A stretch of 64,000 bases of DNA, taken from positions 171,001-235,000 of the forward strand of contig JAQURM010000001.1 of the NCBI GenBank assembly GCA_028715605.1, in the 5' to 3' direction. Under the pieces are notes generated by a model. It was given only the letters and a program-made list of their open reading frames with translations, did no database searches and was not told the DNA's origin. This DNA comes from Desulfovibrionales bacterium. Its GTDB lineage: Bacteria; Desulfobacterota; QYQD01. Each line of letters opens with the position of its first letter. The stretch's first letter is position 1. Positions 21,737 through 31,092 of this stretch are shown piece after piece. The position numbers and the translations under genes are program-made.

Positions 21737-22618
21737 ATGAAGGTATTCCTGACTGGCGGAACGGGCTTTGTGGGCAATCATCTGGTGAATGCCCTGCTGG
21801 ACAATGGACACCAGGTGCGCTGCCTGGCACGGCCCGGCTCGGAGAAAAAATTGACGAGAAGACAGGATGTTACGTTTTGGCCGGGGGACATATTTGATGG
21901 GGAAAGCCGGCTGGCTGATGGCTTGGAGGGCTGCCAAGCGGTAATCCATCTAATCGGGATCATCCGGGAGTTTCCCCGTAAGGGCATCACCTTTGAAAGG
22001 ATGCATTATCAGGCTACTGTTCAAATTGTGAACGCTACACGGACCAACGGCATCAAGCGCTATATCCACATGAGTTCCCTGGGCACGCGTCCCAATGCCC
22101 GCTCTCGTTATCATCAGACAAAATATAAGGCTGAGGAATATGTCCGCCGGAGCGGCCTTGATTTTACCATATTTCAACCTTCCGTCATCTTTGGCCCGGA
22201 CGATAACTTCGTCAATCTATTCAAGCAGATGATGATAAAGACGCCTTTGGTCCCGGTAGTCGGCGATGGCTGCTATCAGATACAACCCGTAGATGTCCAC
22301 ACGGTGGCCCGGGCCTTTACACTGTCCCTTAAAGAGGAAAAAACTATCGGGAGGGTGTTTCAATTACCGGGGCGGGATCGGTTCACATTTAATGACATCC
22401 TGGATATGATGGCCCGGAGCTTGGGTAAGAAGATTATAAAAGCGCACGTGCCGGTCTGGCTGGTAAAAACTACAGCCTACTTCCTGGAAGGTCTGCGGGC
22501 TTTCCCCCTGACACGGGATCAGATTACTATGTTGCTGGAAGGAAATGTTGGAAACGACAGCACCTTCTATGAGGAGTTCGGCATTGCGCCTATTCCTTTT
22601 GAGGCGGGGATCAAATAA
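21737..22618 (+). CDS. NAD(P)-binding atypical SDR (NDUFA9-like epimerase family)
   Basis: A 293-aa Rossmann protein of the extended/atypical short-chain dehydrogenase group. It begins MKVFLTGGTGFVGNHLVNALL, with glycine pattern GGTGFVG, and has YHQTKYKAEEYVRRSGLDFTI, in which Y-x3-K is visible. Bacterial relatives are annotated as complex I NDUFA9-family proteins or sugar-nucleotide epimerase-like proteins; the substrate is unknown. The ATG is at 21737, ahead of which AAGGAAAAG gives a moderate ribosome-binding site. It converges with the next small gene. Confidence 0.85.
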   Translation: MKVFLTGGTGFVGNHLVNALLDNGHQVRCLARPGSEKKLTRRQDVTFWPGDIFDGESRLADGLEGCQAVIHLIGIIREFPRKGITFERMHYQATVQIVNATRTNGIKRYIHMSSLGTRPNARSRYHQTKYKAEEYVRRSGLDFTIFQPSVIFGPDDNFVNLFKQMMIKTPLVPVVGDGCYQIQPVDVHTVARAFTLSLKEEKTIGRVFQLPGRDRFTFNDILDMMARSLGKKIIKAHVPVWLVKTTAYFLEGLRAFPLTRDQITMLLEGNVGNDSTFYEEFGIAPIPFEAGIK

Positions 22619-22642
22619 TATATTCGGGGAGGTTAAAAGTGG

Positions 22643-22945
22643 TTATTGTGCCTCATTTTCTTCGCAATTGTCTTTAATGATATCCTTGACATTTTCCAGG
22701 GTATAAAAAATATCATGTATGGTCAGATGGGGATGCTCCTCACAAAATTCGTCGACAACTTCCAGGATGCGCTCCGCAAAGTCCTCATACTCATCGACCG
22801 TAAGGGCCTTTGCCGGTTCGGAGGCCAGGAGATGGTCAAGATCAATGCCGTGAAAACGCAGGAGTTCTTCTTTAATGACCGCAAGCCGCCGGCCCCGCCC
22901 CTTTTTAACTACTCTTTTATTTTTGATACTTACTACCTTGGCCAT
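22643..22945 (-). CDS. Small uncharacterised protein
   Basis: A 100-residue protein if started at MAKVVSIKNKRVVKKGRG; an in-frame ATG at 23006-23008 would add 21 residues. I prefer the shorter form because its upstream stretch has GGAG and the extension is unlike the rest. The protein has a strongly basic head followed by an acidic helical body (LTVDEYEDFAERILEVVDEFCEEHPHL). I do not recognise a family. It converges with the SDR gene 24 bp away. Confidence 0.6.
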   Translation of the reverse strand: MAKVVSIKNKRVVKKGRGRRLAVIKEELLRFHGIDLDHLLASEPAKALTVDEYEDFAERILEVVDEFCEEHPHLTIHDIFYTLENVKDIIKDNCEENEAQ

Positions 22946-23008
22946 AGGCTGACGCACTCCATATTGCAAGATTTTATTTATTTTAAACCAAGCCCTGTAT
23001 AAAAACAA

Positions 23009-23497
23009 GTTTTTTCCTTACTTCTTCTTTCCTGTCCAACTCTGAAAAAGACCCGGCTGGAGCCACCCTTGATATATATGGCACTTCCCCGCCTTATGGC
23101 ATCTCCGGCAGACTTCTACAGCCAGCCTTGGGTGATTTCGGCGATTTTCGCATATGACAAAAGATTTGTCTTTTAGCATTTAGTTCAGATTGCATGCACC
23201 AATAGTCATTAATCAGTGCTCATCCGGAAACTACCGTTTCCAGATTCACTAATTACATCTTAATTGCTTTTAGAGGTATTTGCTACGGTGAATATATCTA
23301 TATTCAAGAAAAAAGTTGATTTTAGCGAAACGTATTATAGCAGATTAATCCATCACCCCACTTTTGGTTTCGTGGGGACGAAGTAAAAGAACAGGGTGAC
23401 CGTGTCGTAAAAATTGACATAAGCCGCAAAAAAGCATAAATAAGAAGCGGCATAAGGCCCGTCCTTTTTGCAATATATACTCAGGTGGAAGCAAAGT
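23009..23497. other. Gap without a recognisable gene
   Basis: This stretch of almost 490 bp holds one copy of a dispersed palindrome (23221-23248) and, nearer the LOG gene, GCCGC/GCGGC arms around 23431-23453 that could form a leader hairpin. No riboswitch core or RNA gene was recognised. Confidence 0.35.
23221..23248. repeat. Dispersed palindrome CATCCGGAAACT-N2-CGTTTCC
   Basis: GGAAAC pairs with GTTTCC around a 4-base loop. Its reverse complement recurs at 37419-37441 as a longer, perfect CCGGAAAC/GTTTCCGG hairpin. The two copies share CATCCGGAAACT and CGTTTCC and differ at the two bases between. Intergenic in both cases, so a REP-like dispersed repeat is likely. Confidence 0.6.
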
Positions 23498-24163
23498 ATG
23501 AAAATAAGTCTTAGCGAGAAACAGTATGTTATCGATTCCTTCACGATTAAAGACTCATGGCGAATGTTTCGCATTATGGCTGAGTTCGTGGATGGGTTTG
23601 AAACCCTGGCCGAGACCTATCCCGGCGTTTCTGTTTTTGGTTCGGCCCGCGTAACTCCAGGTAGTCAGACTTATAATATGGCCGAGAATATAGCCCGTCT
23701 TCTGGTTGAAAGCGGTTTTTCCGTGCTTACCGGCGGGGGGCCCGGGGTGATGGAGGCGGCTAATAAGGGGGCCGCAGAGGCTGGAGGCAAATCGGTTGGA
23801 CTAAATATACAGCTCCCCTACGAGCAGAAACCGAATCCCTATGCCAACATAAGATTAAACTTCAAATATTTCTTCATCCGTAAGGTGATGTTTGTAAAAT
23901 ATGCGGTGGCCTTTGTCTGTTTGCCGGGTGGATTTGGCACCCTGGATGAGTTCTTTGAGGCCTTGACCCTGATTCAGACCAATCGCATCAGGCCGTTTCC
24001 GGTGATTTTGGTGGACAGTTCTTATTGGAAAGGCCTCTTGAGTTGGCTGGATAAGCGTATGTGCGTTGACTGCATGATCACCCCCGAAGACCTGAAGGTT
24101 TTCAAGGTCGTGGATACGGCCGAAGAGGTTGTGGATGTTGTAAAAAGAACAATTATTGTATGA
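23498..24163 (+). CDS. LOG-family (TIGR00730-type) nucleotide phosphoribohydrolase
   Basis: A 221-aa Rossmann-type protein of the 'lonely guy' family. The signature is complete: TGGGPGVMEAANKGA near residue 78 and PGGFGTLDEFFE near 145. Members release free bases from nucleoside 5'-monophosphates (cytokinin activation in plants); in bacteria the physiological role is often uncertain. ATG 23498 follows AGGTGG at a good distance. An in-frame TTG thirty bases upstream would add ten residues, including hydrophobic and tryptophan residues that do not belong to the family. Confidence 0.88.
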   Translation: MKISLSEKQYVIDSFTIKDSWRMFRIMAEFVDGFETLAETYPGVSVFGSARVTPGSQTYNMAENIARLLVESGFSVLTGGGPGVMEAANKGAAEAGGKSVGLNIQLPYEQKPNPYANIRLNFKYFFIRKVMFVKYAVAFVCLPGGFGTLDEFFEALTLIQTNRIRPFPVILVDSSYWKGLLSWLDKRMCVDCMITPEDLKVFKVVDTAEEVVDVVKRTIIV

Positions 24164-24180
24164 TCAAGTGTAACGGCTTC

Positions 24181-24420
24181 GTAAAAAGTCCATTTGCTGC
24201 GTTACGCGGCATCCTTCGTCACTGCGGCGTAGCTATGGAAATAGTTCACCGTTCACAGTTCACCGTGCACCGACAGCAAAGAGCAGACTAGAATATGTCC
24301 ACGCATTATCGGTGAACGGACAACGGTTAACGGATAACGACATGCATGCCTCATTCCTCAGGATTTGCGCGCCTTGCAACTGGAGCTTTTTACTGTGCCA
24401 TCCAAACTTTGACTTTTTAC
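24181..24420. repeat. Nested inverted-repeat element between convergent genes
   Basis: Outer arms GTAAAAAGTC (24181-24190) and GACTTTTTAC (24411-24420) are perfect complements. Inside lie GTTCACCG (24258-24265) and CGGTGAAC (24310-24317), which also occur in the 16026-16104 hairpin, and a GCTGCGTTACGCGGC-type hairpin. It sits between the LOG gene and rng, which converge, and could act as a bidirectional terminator or be a non-autonomous mobile element. Confidence 0.6.
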
Positions 24421-24427
24421 AAATTCA

Positions 24428-25924
24428 TCAGGTAGGCGTTTTGCTGAATTCTATATGGGCTTCTCCGGGCAAGAGATCGGCCTGACCATCAATGTGAATG
24501 CCCATGCCACGACGGGTTTCCAGATGAAAAAGTTCCCCGCGCTTTCTATTTAACAGGTAGGCGGCCACATCTACAGGGACGCGGACCTGAACTCCACTCA
24601 CATCGCCACGACTTAGGCCGGCCTGAATACGGCGCAGGACAGCTATGGCCTGGGCCTCAACAGAACGCACTATACCGCGCCCCTGGCAGTGGCTGCATGT
24701 CTTGTAACTGCCCATGATTATAGGTGAGCGAATCTTCTGGCGCGTTAATTCCAGGAGGCCGAACTTGGATATCTTGCCGATCTCGATTTTAGCCTTATCC
24801 TTCTTCAGACTGTCACGAAACCTTTTTTCTAAGGCGCGTTGATGCGTTGCCTGCCGCATATCTATAAAATCAACAACTATTAAACCGCCCAGATCCCTTA
24901 GGCGGAGCTGCCTGGCAATCTCTTCTGCCGCTTCCATATTAGTCTTAAAGGCCGTTTCTTCCGGTTCCTTTTCCCGCACGGAGCGACTCGAGTTTACATC
25001 AATAGCAACCAGGGCCTCGGTGGGATTTACGACTATCGAGCCGCCGGACGGGAGGTTTACCCTGGATTCATATATCTTCTCAATCTGGGCCTCCAAATTA
25101 TAACGAGAAAAGATAGGCCCTGAATCCTTATAGAGTTTTACCAGCGGGTAATGCCTCGGCGAGATGATGCGCATGAAATCACGTATCCGGTCAAATGATT
25201 CCTTATCATCAACCAGTATCTCGCATGTATCTGAAGAAAAATAATCACGTAACGACCGGATAATAAGGTACTCTTCCTTGTAAATAAGGGCAGGGGCAGG
25301 CAGGGTTTGTCCTTTGTCTTTTATATCTTTCCATAAGCGCAGGAGATATTGCAGATCTTTAGACAGCTCCCTCTTGGTGGTTTCCAGGCTCGCCGTACGC
25401 ACGATAAAACCAATACCTTCCGGCAGTTCAAAATCCTTCATAATTTCCTTAAGTTTTTTGCGCTGTTCTTCGTCTTCTATCTTACGGGATACCCCGGCGC
25501 TGCTGCTGCCGGGCAAGAGTACCAGATACCGTCCGGGAAGGGATAGGTAAGTTGTCAATGCCGCCCCTTTTTGCCCGGCCGCTTCCTTGACCACCTGTAC
25601 CAGCATCTCCTGCCCTTTTTCGATCAGGTCTTGAATTCGTAGTTTTTCACCCTTTTCACCCGGCGTCTCTACCCCGTAATATTCGGGATGGATCTCCGAT
25701 AGGGACAAGAAACCGTTTTTTTCTCCGCCGTAATCTATAAAAGCCGCTTGGAGGCTGGGCTCAATGGATACCACCTTGCTCTTATATATGTTGCCCCTGG
25801 TAACCTCATGGCCGATGGTCTCGATATGAAAGGCCTCCAGCTTACCGTCTTCTACTAAAGCTATCCGGCATTCCTCGCTGGCCTCTGCATTTATAATCAG
25901 CTTTTTTCCTGGTTTCCTTGACAT
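24428..25924 (-). CDS. rng: Ribonuclease E/G family endoribonuclease (RNase G type)
   Basis: Cuts single-stranded A/U-rich RNA at 5'-monophosphate ends in rRNA maturation and mRNA decay. The 498-aa length fits RNase G and lacks the long scaffold tail of RNase E. An S1 domain occupies residues 35-125, the metal-binding catalytic part includes EALVAIDVNSSRS and GGLIVVDFIDMR, and the Zn-link CSHC comes near residue 403. It lies 27 bp after the large activase gene in the same direction and may be co-transcribed. The start MSRKPGKK has only a weak AAAAGG upstream. Confidence 0.92.
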   Translation of the reverse strand: MSRKPGKKLIINAEASEECRIALVEDGKLEAFHIETIGHEVTRGNIYKSKVVSIEPSLQAAFIDYGGEKNGFLSLSEIHPEYYGVETPGEKGEKLRIQDLIEKGQEMLVQVVKEAAGQKGAALTTYLSLPGRYLVLLPGSSSAGVSRKIEDEEQRKKLKEIMKDFELPEGIGFIVRTASLETTKRELSKDLQYLLRLWKDIKDKGQTLPAPALIYKEEYLIIRSLRDYFSSDTCEILVDDKESFDRIRDFMRIISPRHYPLVKLYKDSGPIFSRYNLEAQIEKIYESRVNLPSGGSIVVNPTEALVAIDVNSSRSVREKEPEETAFKTNMEAAEEIARQLRLRDLGGLIVVDFIDMRQATHQRALEKRFRDSLKKDKAKIEIGKISKFGLLELTRQKIRSPIIMGSYKTCSHCQGRGIVRSVEAQAIAVLRRIQAGLSRGDVSGVQVRVPVDVAAYLLNRKRGELFHLETRRGMGIHIDGQADLLPGEAHIEFSKTPT

Positions 25925-25951
25925 GCGTACGCCTTTTAAGTCTTTCTTTTA

Positions 25952-28900
25952 TTATGAGGCCATGGTCCTGGCCTTGTAATGGTTGACCTGGTACATAAAG
26001 GCCTCTAACCGGGTGCGGGTATTGGTCGACTCCTGTCCGTCGTAGGAGATACTTAAGAAAGGAATGTTGTTATTCTGCTCCCGGAACCGTTTTAAGATGG
26101 TGCTGACTATAGTGCCCGGCATGCAGGTAAAGGGCATGACGTTTACTATTCCGCTGACATTTTTCTTCAAATAGTCATGGGCCTTGCCCACGCTGAGTAC
26201 GGCCTCGCCTTCAAAGGAAGAATCAATATACGGCTGGGCGTAAGACAGGATATCCGGTATGCTCGGTTCCGGAGAATTCCGCAGGGCCCCGTCAAACACC
26301 GCGCAAAGGGTGTGTTCATCCTTGAGCTGGAAGCGTTCTTCCATGGCCAACCGTAAAAATTGCTTGAGCCCCTGCTCACGGCGGCTCTTTCTCTTGGCTG
26401 TGAAATTAATATAAAGAATCCATTCGCTTATGGTCGGCAGCCAGGCCTCACCGCCCAAGGCCTCGATCTGCTGCACAAGATTTTCGTTAGAAAATTTATT
26501 AGAACGTATGTATATCTCACCGACAATGCCTAAAACCGGCTTTTCTCTGTAGCCATTTAAGGCCACACCCTCAAAATCCTTCCGCGCCTGCCGCAAGACC
26601 GGGGTGAGATTTTTTCTTTCCTTTATAGCCTGGCAGACCTGACCAAGCGCATGTCGATAGACCGCCCCAGCCTGTCCCTTTCGCTTTTCGTATGGCCGGG
26701 TTTCCCGCAGTTTCTTTTCTAAAAGGTCAACAGCTACCATGCCTTGCCATCCCAGGCGAGTGAAATTACCGCCAACCATGCCCAGCCGGTCGTAAAAGCT
26801 TTCGTCTTGATTGGGCGCAAAAATGGGCACCTGGGGAAATCCCAGAGAGTCCAAAATCATACGGTGAAACCGATGATACTGGCCAAAACGGCAAGGGCCG
26901 TTTCCGGATGGCATGAAAAAGGCCGAATGGTCAGGGTCAAAATCCGTGCGCTGCACCATCTTTGCCATGTCCCCGGTGGTGAGTATGAAGGGATAACATT
27001 CCTTGCTGGAGGTTAATTTGCGCCCCAACTGCAAAGTCTCCTCGTCAGACTCCGGTAAAACCTCGGATTCTACTCCGCAGGCCTCAAATGCAGCGGCTAT
27101 GGCATAGGCATGGTCGGCCATCGGTGGAAGATAAATCTTTCGCCATTCCAGTCCGGCTTTTCGAATTACAGAAGGCTCTTCTTTAGCAGGCTCGGGTCTT
27201 ACGCACTTCAGGCTGTCCAGATAAGCCTCCAGGCGGGTCAACGCGCCGGCATCGGCGCTATGTTCATCTATCTCTATTTCCAGATACGGCTTGCCGCGCA
27301 GTCTTTCCCTAAAGAAGGGAAGGATAAAGGAATCCGGACCACAGGCAAAATAGGTCAGGCATACGGCAAAAAGGTTGGGGTTTTCCCGAATTAACTCCGC
27401 GGCAGTAAGGATTCTTTGTCCGTATCGCCAGTACATAAACCGGGCTGATTCCACATCTATATCGTCTGTAGGAAGAAAATCCATGGGAATGGCCAGGACT
27501 CCCAACTTTTTCAGTTTACGCGCGATATTGAGATTAATCCCCGGATCGTATGCCGTATAAGGACGCCCGATTATGACTACAGCCTTTTCATCGGGGGCAA
27601 GGGAATTAAGGACTTCCCGCCCGCGCATTTCGAGGCGGCGGTAGAACTCGGCCTGGGCCTCTTCTGCCGCACGACAGGCCCGGGATACTGCGAAAGGAGA
27701 AATCCCCATGTCGGCAACCATCTTGCGCAATATCCGGTGAACATCTTTACTCTCCCGTCCAAATCGCAATACCGGCTGTAAGACCCGTATATTTTGCCTG
27801 CTAAAATCGATGGCCGATTGCATAATATAGGGCAGGGCCTGGTTGTACGGGCAGACAAACCCATGGTCAAAGGGGTCTTCTTTCGGTTTCATCTCTATAA
27901 TGCTGGGCAAGAAGAGGAAATCAACGCCTTTTTCGATAAGATTGAGGACGTGCCCGTGGGCTACCTTTATAGGGTAACAGGTCTCAGACACAATCTGCTC
28001 CAGGCCTTTGTGTATCATCTGTTTGTGTGTGGGTTCGGACAGGACTACAGTAAAGCCCAGGGCCGAAAAAAAGGCCTGCCAGTACGGAAAAAGTTCATAC
28101 ATATAGAGGGTGCGCGGGATACCCACCCGGCCCCGTTCACCCGCCTTAGATACTCCCTCGCCGGATTTAAAAAGCCATTCATCCCTCTCTTTAAACAGAT
28201 CCGGGAGGTGCGCGCCTTTATCCGACCGCTGGTCCACATCATATTTTTCGCAGCGGCTGCCGTAGAATAGCGGACGTTCACCTTCAATAGATACCTTTTT
28301 GATCTCGCAGTGGTTCGGGCAGCCAGCACACTCGAAAGATTCTGTGGTATAGTTTCGTTCGCTCAGCATAAAGCCCTTGAAGCGGCTTTTCTCCCAGGTT
28401 CGTTCCCTCTGGGCCAGGATGGCTACGCCTATAGCCCCGGTTACCTCATGGTGCTCAGGAACGGTAATCTCCCGGTCCAGGACACCTTCAAAGGCGGCCA
28501 CAATGCCCAGGTTGGCCGCGGTTCCGCCCTGATAAAAGATGCGCTTGCCGATCTTCCTGTCTTCTACGACTTTATTCAGGTAATTTTGTACGATGGCGTA
28601 GGAAAGCCCGGATACCAGATCAGCCCTGGAGGCTCCTCCCTGTTGATAATGCACTATATCCGATTTCATAAAGACAGTACATCGTTCCCCCAGGGGGACG
28701 GGCGTTGATGATTCGAGGGCAAGCCTGCCAAAATCATTCCGGATGGAGATACCCAACTGCTCGGCCTGTTCTTCCAGAAAAGAGCCGGTTCCCGCCGCAC
28801 AGACCTTGTTCATCTGGAAGTCAACGATGGCTCCGTTTTGCAGGCTTATATATTTTGAATCCTGCCCGCCTATTTCAAAGATAGTATCCACCTGTGGATC

Positions 28901-30136
28901 AATATCAGCGGCCGCCGTGGCCTGCGCAGTGATTTCATTGACGACGATGTCCGCTCCGACAAAGTCGCCGGTGAGATAGCGCCCGGATCCCGTGGTCCCG
29001 GCCCCGATAATCTCCAACCGGTCGCCGATCTCCTCTCCTATCTCCTTCAGGCCTTGCTTGACGGCATCGAGCGGCCGGCCGGCCGTCATGAGGTAGCGTT
29101 TGGCCAGAACCCGCCTCTCTTCATCGATCGCTACTACATTGGTGCTTATGGACCCCACATCTATTCCCAGAAACGCCTTGATTTTTTTGACTTCCGGATC
29201 CTTATAGATGTGTCCCTCGGGCACCTTATGTTCCGGGTCGGCCAGGCGTAACGGATTATGATACCGGATATCCGTTTTTCTCTCCCCTATAAACCTGAGA
29301 AGTGGTTCCAGACCCTGGAATTTATGCACATAAGCCGGGTCTTCCAGCGTCAGGAGGATAGCGCCCACCGCGCCCATGGAGAGGAAGTGCCGGGGTATGA
29401 CCAGCTCTCCTTCTTCAAGTCCCAGGATGTCCGTAAAGGCCCGGCGTACGCCCAGATTTGCGGCCACCCCACCTTGAAAGGAGATAGGCTTATGAAATTT
29501 CTTGCCCTTGCCGATGTTACCCTTCAGGTTACGGGCCATAGCGTAGCAGAGGCCGGCGACAATGTCATACACCGGCGTGGCTTCCTGCTGCAGATGTATC
29601 ATGTCGGATTTGGCAAAGACGCTACACCGGCCGGCAATGCGTGGTGGGGCCTTTGATTCCAGGGCGAGACGGCTGAACTCCTCGATAGACAGGCCAAGCC
29701 GCGAGGCCTGTTGATCCAGGAAAGACCCCGTACCCGCCGCACAAAGGGTGTTCATGGCAAAGTCTTCTATTTCCATGCCGGCGATCGAGTTCTTCAGGAG
29801 AATCAGCTTGGAATCCTCGCCGCCCATCTCGATTACCGTTCGTACCTCCGGATGGTAAAAGGATATGGCCCGGGCCTGGGCAATAATTTCATTGGTAAAG
29901 TTAGCTCCTAACAGTTTGGCCATTAGGCCGCCGCCTGATCCGGTAAACGAAACGGTCTTTATGCTCTCCACAGGAAAGCGGGAAAACACGCCTGTTAATG
30001 CACGGGCCACCGTTTCCAGAGGTTGTCCCTTGGTCCGGGTATATTCCTCCAGGAGAACCCCTTTATCATCATTCATGATGACCGTATTTGCGCTGGCTGA
30101 CCCGACATCTATTCCTAAGTGTAGCCTATCACTCAT
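25952..30136 (-). CDS. Large acyl-CoA dehydratase activase-related protein with two ASKHA ATPase domains
   Basis: A 1394-aa protein. Two BadF/BcrA/HgdC-type ATPase domains are visible: the first with GIDVGSASANTV, EMGGEDSKL and CAAGTGSFLDQ; the second (from about residue 325) with GIDVGSISTNVV, EIGGQDSKY and CAAGTGSFLEE. Each keeps the cysteine pair expected to bind the shared [4Fe-4S] cluster (CAAGTG and RCSVF or RCTVF). The rest (about 640-1394) is DUF2229-like and resembles the dehydratase subunit, with cysteines in SETCYPIK, YFACGPD and SSKECYPF. The family is common in anaerobes; the natural substrate is unknown. Its stop overlaps nothing, and its start overlaps the radical SAM gene by 4 bp. 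Confidence 0.88.
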   Translation of the reverse strand: MSDRLHLGIDVGSASANTVIMNDDKGVLLEEYTRTKGQPLETVARALTGVFSRFPVESIKTVSFTGSGGGLMAKLLGANFTNEIIAQARAISFYHPEVRTVIEMGGEDSKLILLKNSIAGMEIEDFAMNTLCAAGTGSFLDQQASRLGLSIEEFSRLALESKAPPRIAGRCSVFAKSDMIHLQQEATPVYDIVAGLCYAMARNLKGNIGKGKKFHKPISFQGGVAANLGVRRAFTDILGLEEGELVIPRHFLSMGAVGAILLTLEDPAYVHKFQGLEPLLRFIGERKTDIRYHNPLRLADPEHKVPEGHIYKDPEVKKIKAFLGIDVGSISTNVVAIDEERRVLAKRYLMTAGRPLDAVKQGLKEIGEEIGDRLEIIGAGTTGSGRYLTGDFVGADIVVNEITAQATAAADIDPQVDTIFEIGGQDSKYISLQNGAIVDFQMNKVCAAGTGSFLEEQAEQLGISIRNDFGRLALESSTPVPLGERCTVFMKSDIVHYQQGGASRADLVSGLSYAIVQNYLNKVVEDRKIGKRIFYQGGTAANLGIVAAFEGVLDREITVPEHHEVTGAIGVAILAQRERTWEKSRFKGFMLSERNYTTESFECAGCPNHCEIKKVSIEGERPLFYGSRCEKYDVDQRSDKGAHLPDLFKERDEWLFKSGEGVSKAGERGRVGIPRTLYMYELFPYWQAFFSALGFTVVLSEPTHKQMIHKGLEQIVSETCYPIKVAHGHVLNLIEKGVDFLFLPSIIEMKPKEDPFDHGFVCPYNQALPYIMQSAIDFSRQNIRVLQPVLRFGRESKDVHRILRKMVADMGISPFAVSRACRAAEEAQAEFYRRLEMRGREVLNSLAPDEKAVVIIGRPYTAYDPGINLNIARKLKKLGVLAIPMDFLPTDDIDVESARFMYWRYGQRILTAAELIRENPNLFAVCLTYFACGPDSFILPFFRERLRGKPYLEIEIDEHSADAGALTRLEAYLDSLKCVRPEPAKEEPSVIRKAGLEWRKIYLPPMADHAYAIAAAFEACGVESEVLPESDEETLQLGRKLTSSKECYPFILTTGDMAKMVQRTDFDPDHSAFFMPSGNGPCRFGQYHRFHRMILDSLGFPQVPIFAPNQDESFYDRLGMVGGNFTRLGWQGMVAVDLLEKKLRETRPYEKRKGQAGAVYRHALGQVCQAIKERKNLTPVLRQARKDFEGVALNGYREKPVLGIVGEIYIRSNKFSNENLVQQIEALGGEAWLPTISEWILYINFTAKRKSRREQGLKQFLRLAMEERFQLKDEHTLCAVFDGALRNSPEPSIPDILSYAQPYIDSSFEGEAVLSVGKAHDYLKKNVSGIVNVMPFTCMPGTIVSTILKRFREQNNNIPFLSISYDGQESTNTRTRLEAFMYQVNHYKARTMAS

Positions 30137-31089
30137 AAGCGCTTCCTCCCTAAATCGAGGTTAAACTCAGGGATGATATAAAAGACGCGCCGGTCATATG
30201 TCTTACATTGTGCCCGATGCTCCTTGATTAAAGGCTCCATAACGGCTGAGATATCATCCGGTGAGACATTCAACAAACCGGAAATATCCTCTGCCGTGCA
30301 GGGCCTTCTGGCCAGCATGGCCAGTATTTCGCTTTCCACAAGAGGGCGGAATCCCTGTTGAATACGGCGCTTAAAGTCAACAATAACCTCCGCTCTTTCT
30401 CCCAAGACTTCCCTGATGGTCTCCAGCCGGGCGCTGCTTAAGGGCGCGGCATAGTTTTCAGCCGGCGGTCTATCCACGGTGTTCAATTGGATGCGGTCCG
30501 GCTGAATGGCCTGGAGAGCCTTCCGCAGTTCCTCTACCTCTTCCGGGCGGTCATTGATGCCCTGCACAAAGAGTATCTCCAGCCAGATCTGCCCCGTATA
30601 TTCCTGGCGGAGGTCTTTAAGTCCGCTGATAATCTGTTCTATGCGGATGGATCGGATAGGCCGGTTGATACGACGAAAAGTATCCGGTCTCACCGCATCA
30701 AGCGAAGGCAGGACAACATCCGCTTTAAGCAGCGCCTGTCTTACCTCCGGGAGATGGAGAAGAGAACTGTTGGTTATTACCGCCACCGGTTTAGGTGATA
30801 CATCTTTCAGCCTGGAGACTATGTCTCCTATCTTACTATGAAGGGTCGGCTCCCCTGAGGCCGTAACCGTCACATAGTCTATTTTTGCTGCTTTGGACTG
30901 TAAGTAGTTTTCAGCCTCTTTTAACACCCCGGAAGTTGGGACATACTCCTTCCGCCTGGCGGTACGGAGCGTAGTCCGGCCAATCTCGCAATAGATGCAA
31001 TCAAATGTGCATATCTTGGGCGGAAGTAAATCAATACCCAGGGAAAGACCAAGGCGACGGGAAGAAACCGGGCCGAACAGAAAGGCCAT
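30133..31089 (-). CDS. Radical SAM protein (COG0731-like) with C-terminal winged helix
   Basis: A 318-aa radical SAM enzyme. The cluster motif is CTFDCIYC near residue 28, preceded by the family head FGPVSSRRLGLSLGIDLLPPK. It has the barrel region DYVTVTASGEPTLH and a C-terminal segment with a winged-helix look (AEDISGLLNVSPDDISAV). It resembles the TYW1/COG0731 branch, but it lacks evidence for tRNA binding and the substrate is unknown. It lies between the 57-aa cysteine-tailed protein and the 1394-aa activase, with overlap or near-overlap on both sides, so the three form a tight operon. Confidence 0.85.
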   Translation of the reverse strand: MAFLFGPVSSRRLGLSLGIDLLPPKICTFDCIYCEIGRTTLRTARRKEYVPTSGVLKEAENYLQSKAAKIDYVTVTASGEPTLHSKIGDIVSRLKDVSPKPVAVITNSSLLHLPEVRQALLKADVVLPSLDAVRPDTFRRINRPIRSIRIEQIISGLKDLRQEYTGQIWLEILFVQGINDRPEEVEELRKALQAIQPDRIQLNTVDRPPAENYAAPLSSARLETIREVLGERAEVIVDFKRRIQQGFRPLVESEILAMLARRPCTAEDISGLLNVSPDDISAVMEPLIKEHRAQCKTYDRRVFYIIPEFNLDLGRKRL

Positions 31090-31092
31090 GAC

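Noticed and set aside
23353..23574. A 73-codon minus-strand frame ahead of the LOG gene
   Set aside because: Hydrophobic, A+T-driven frame overlapping the LOG gene start, with no ribosome-binding site.
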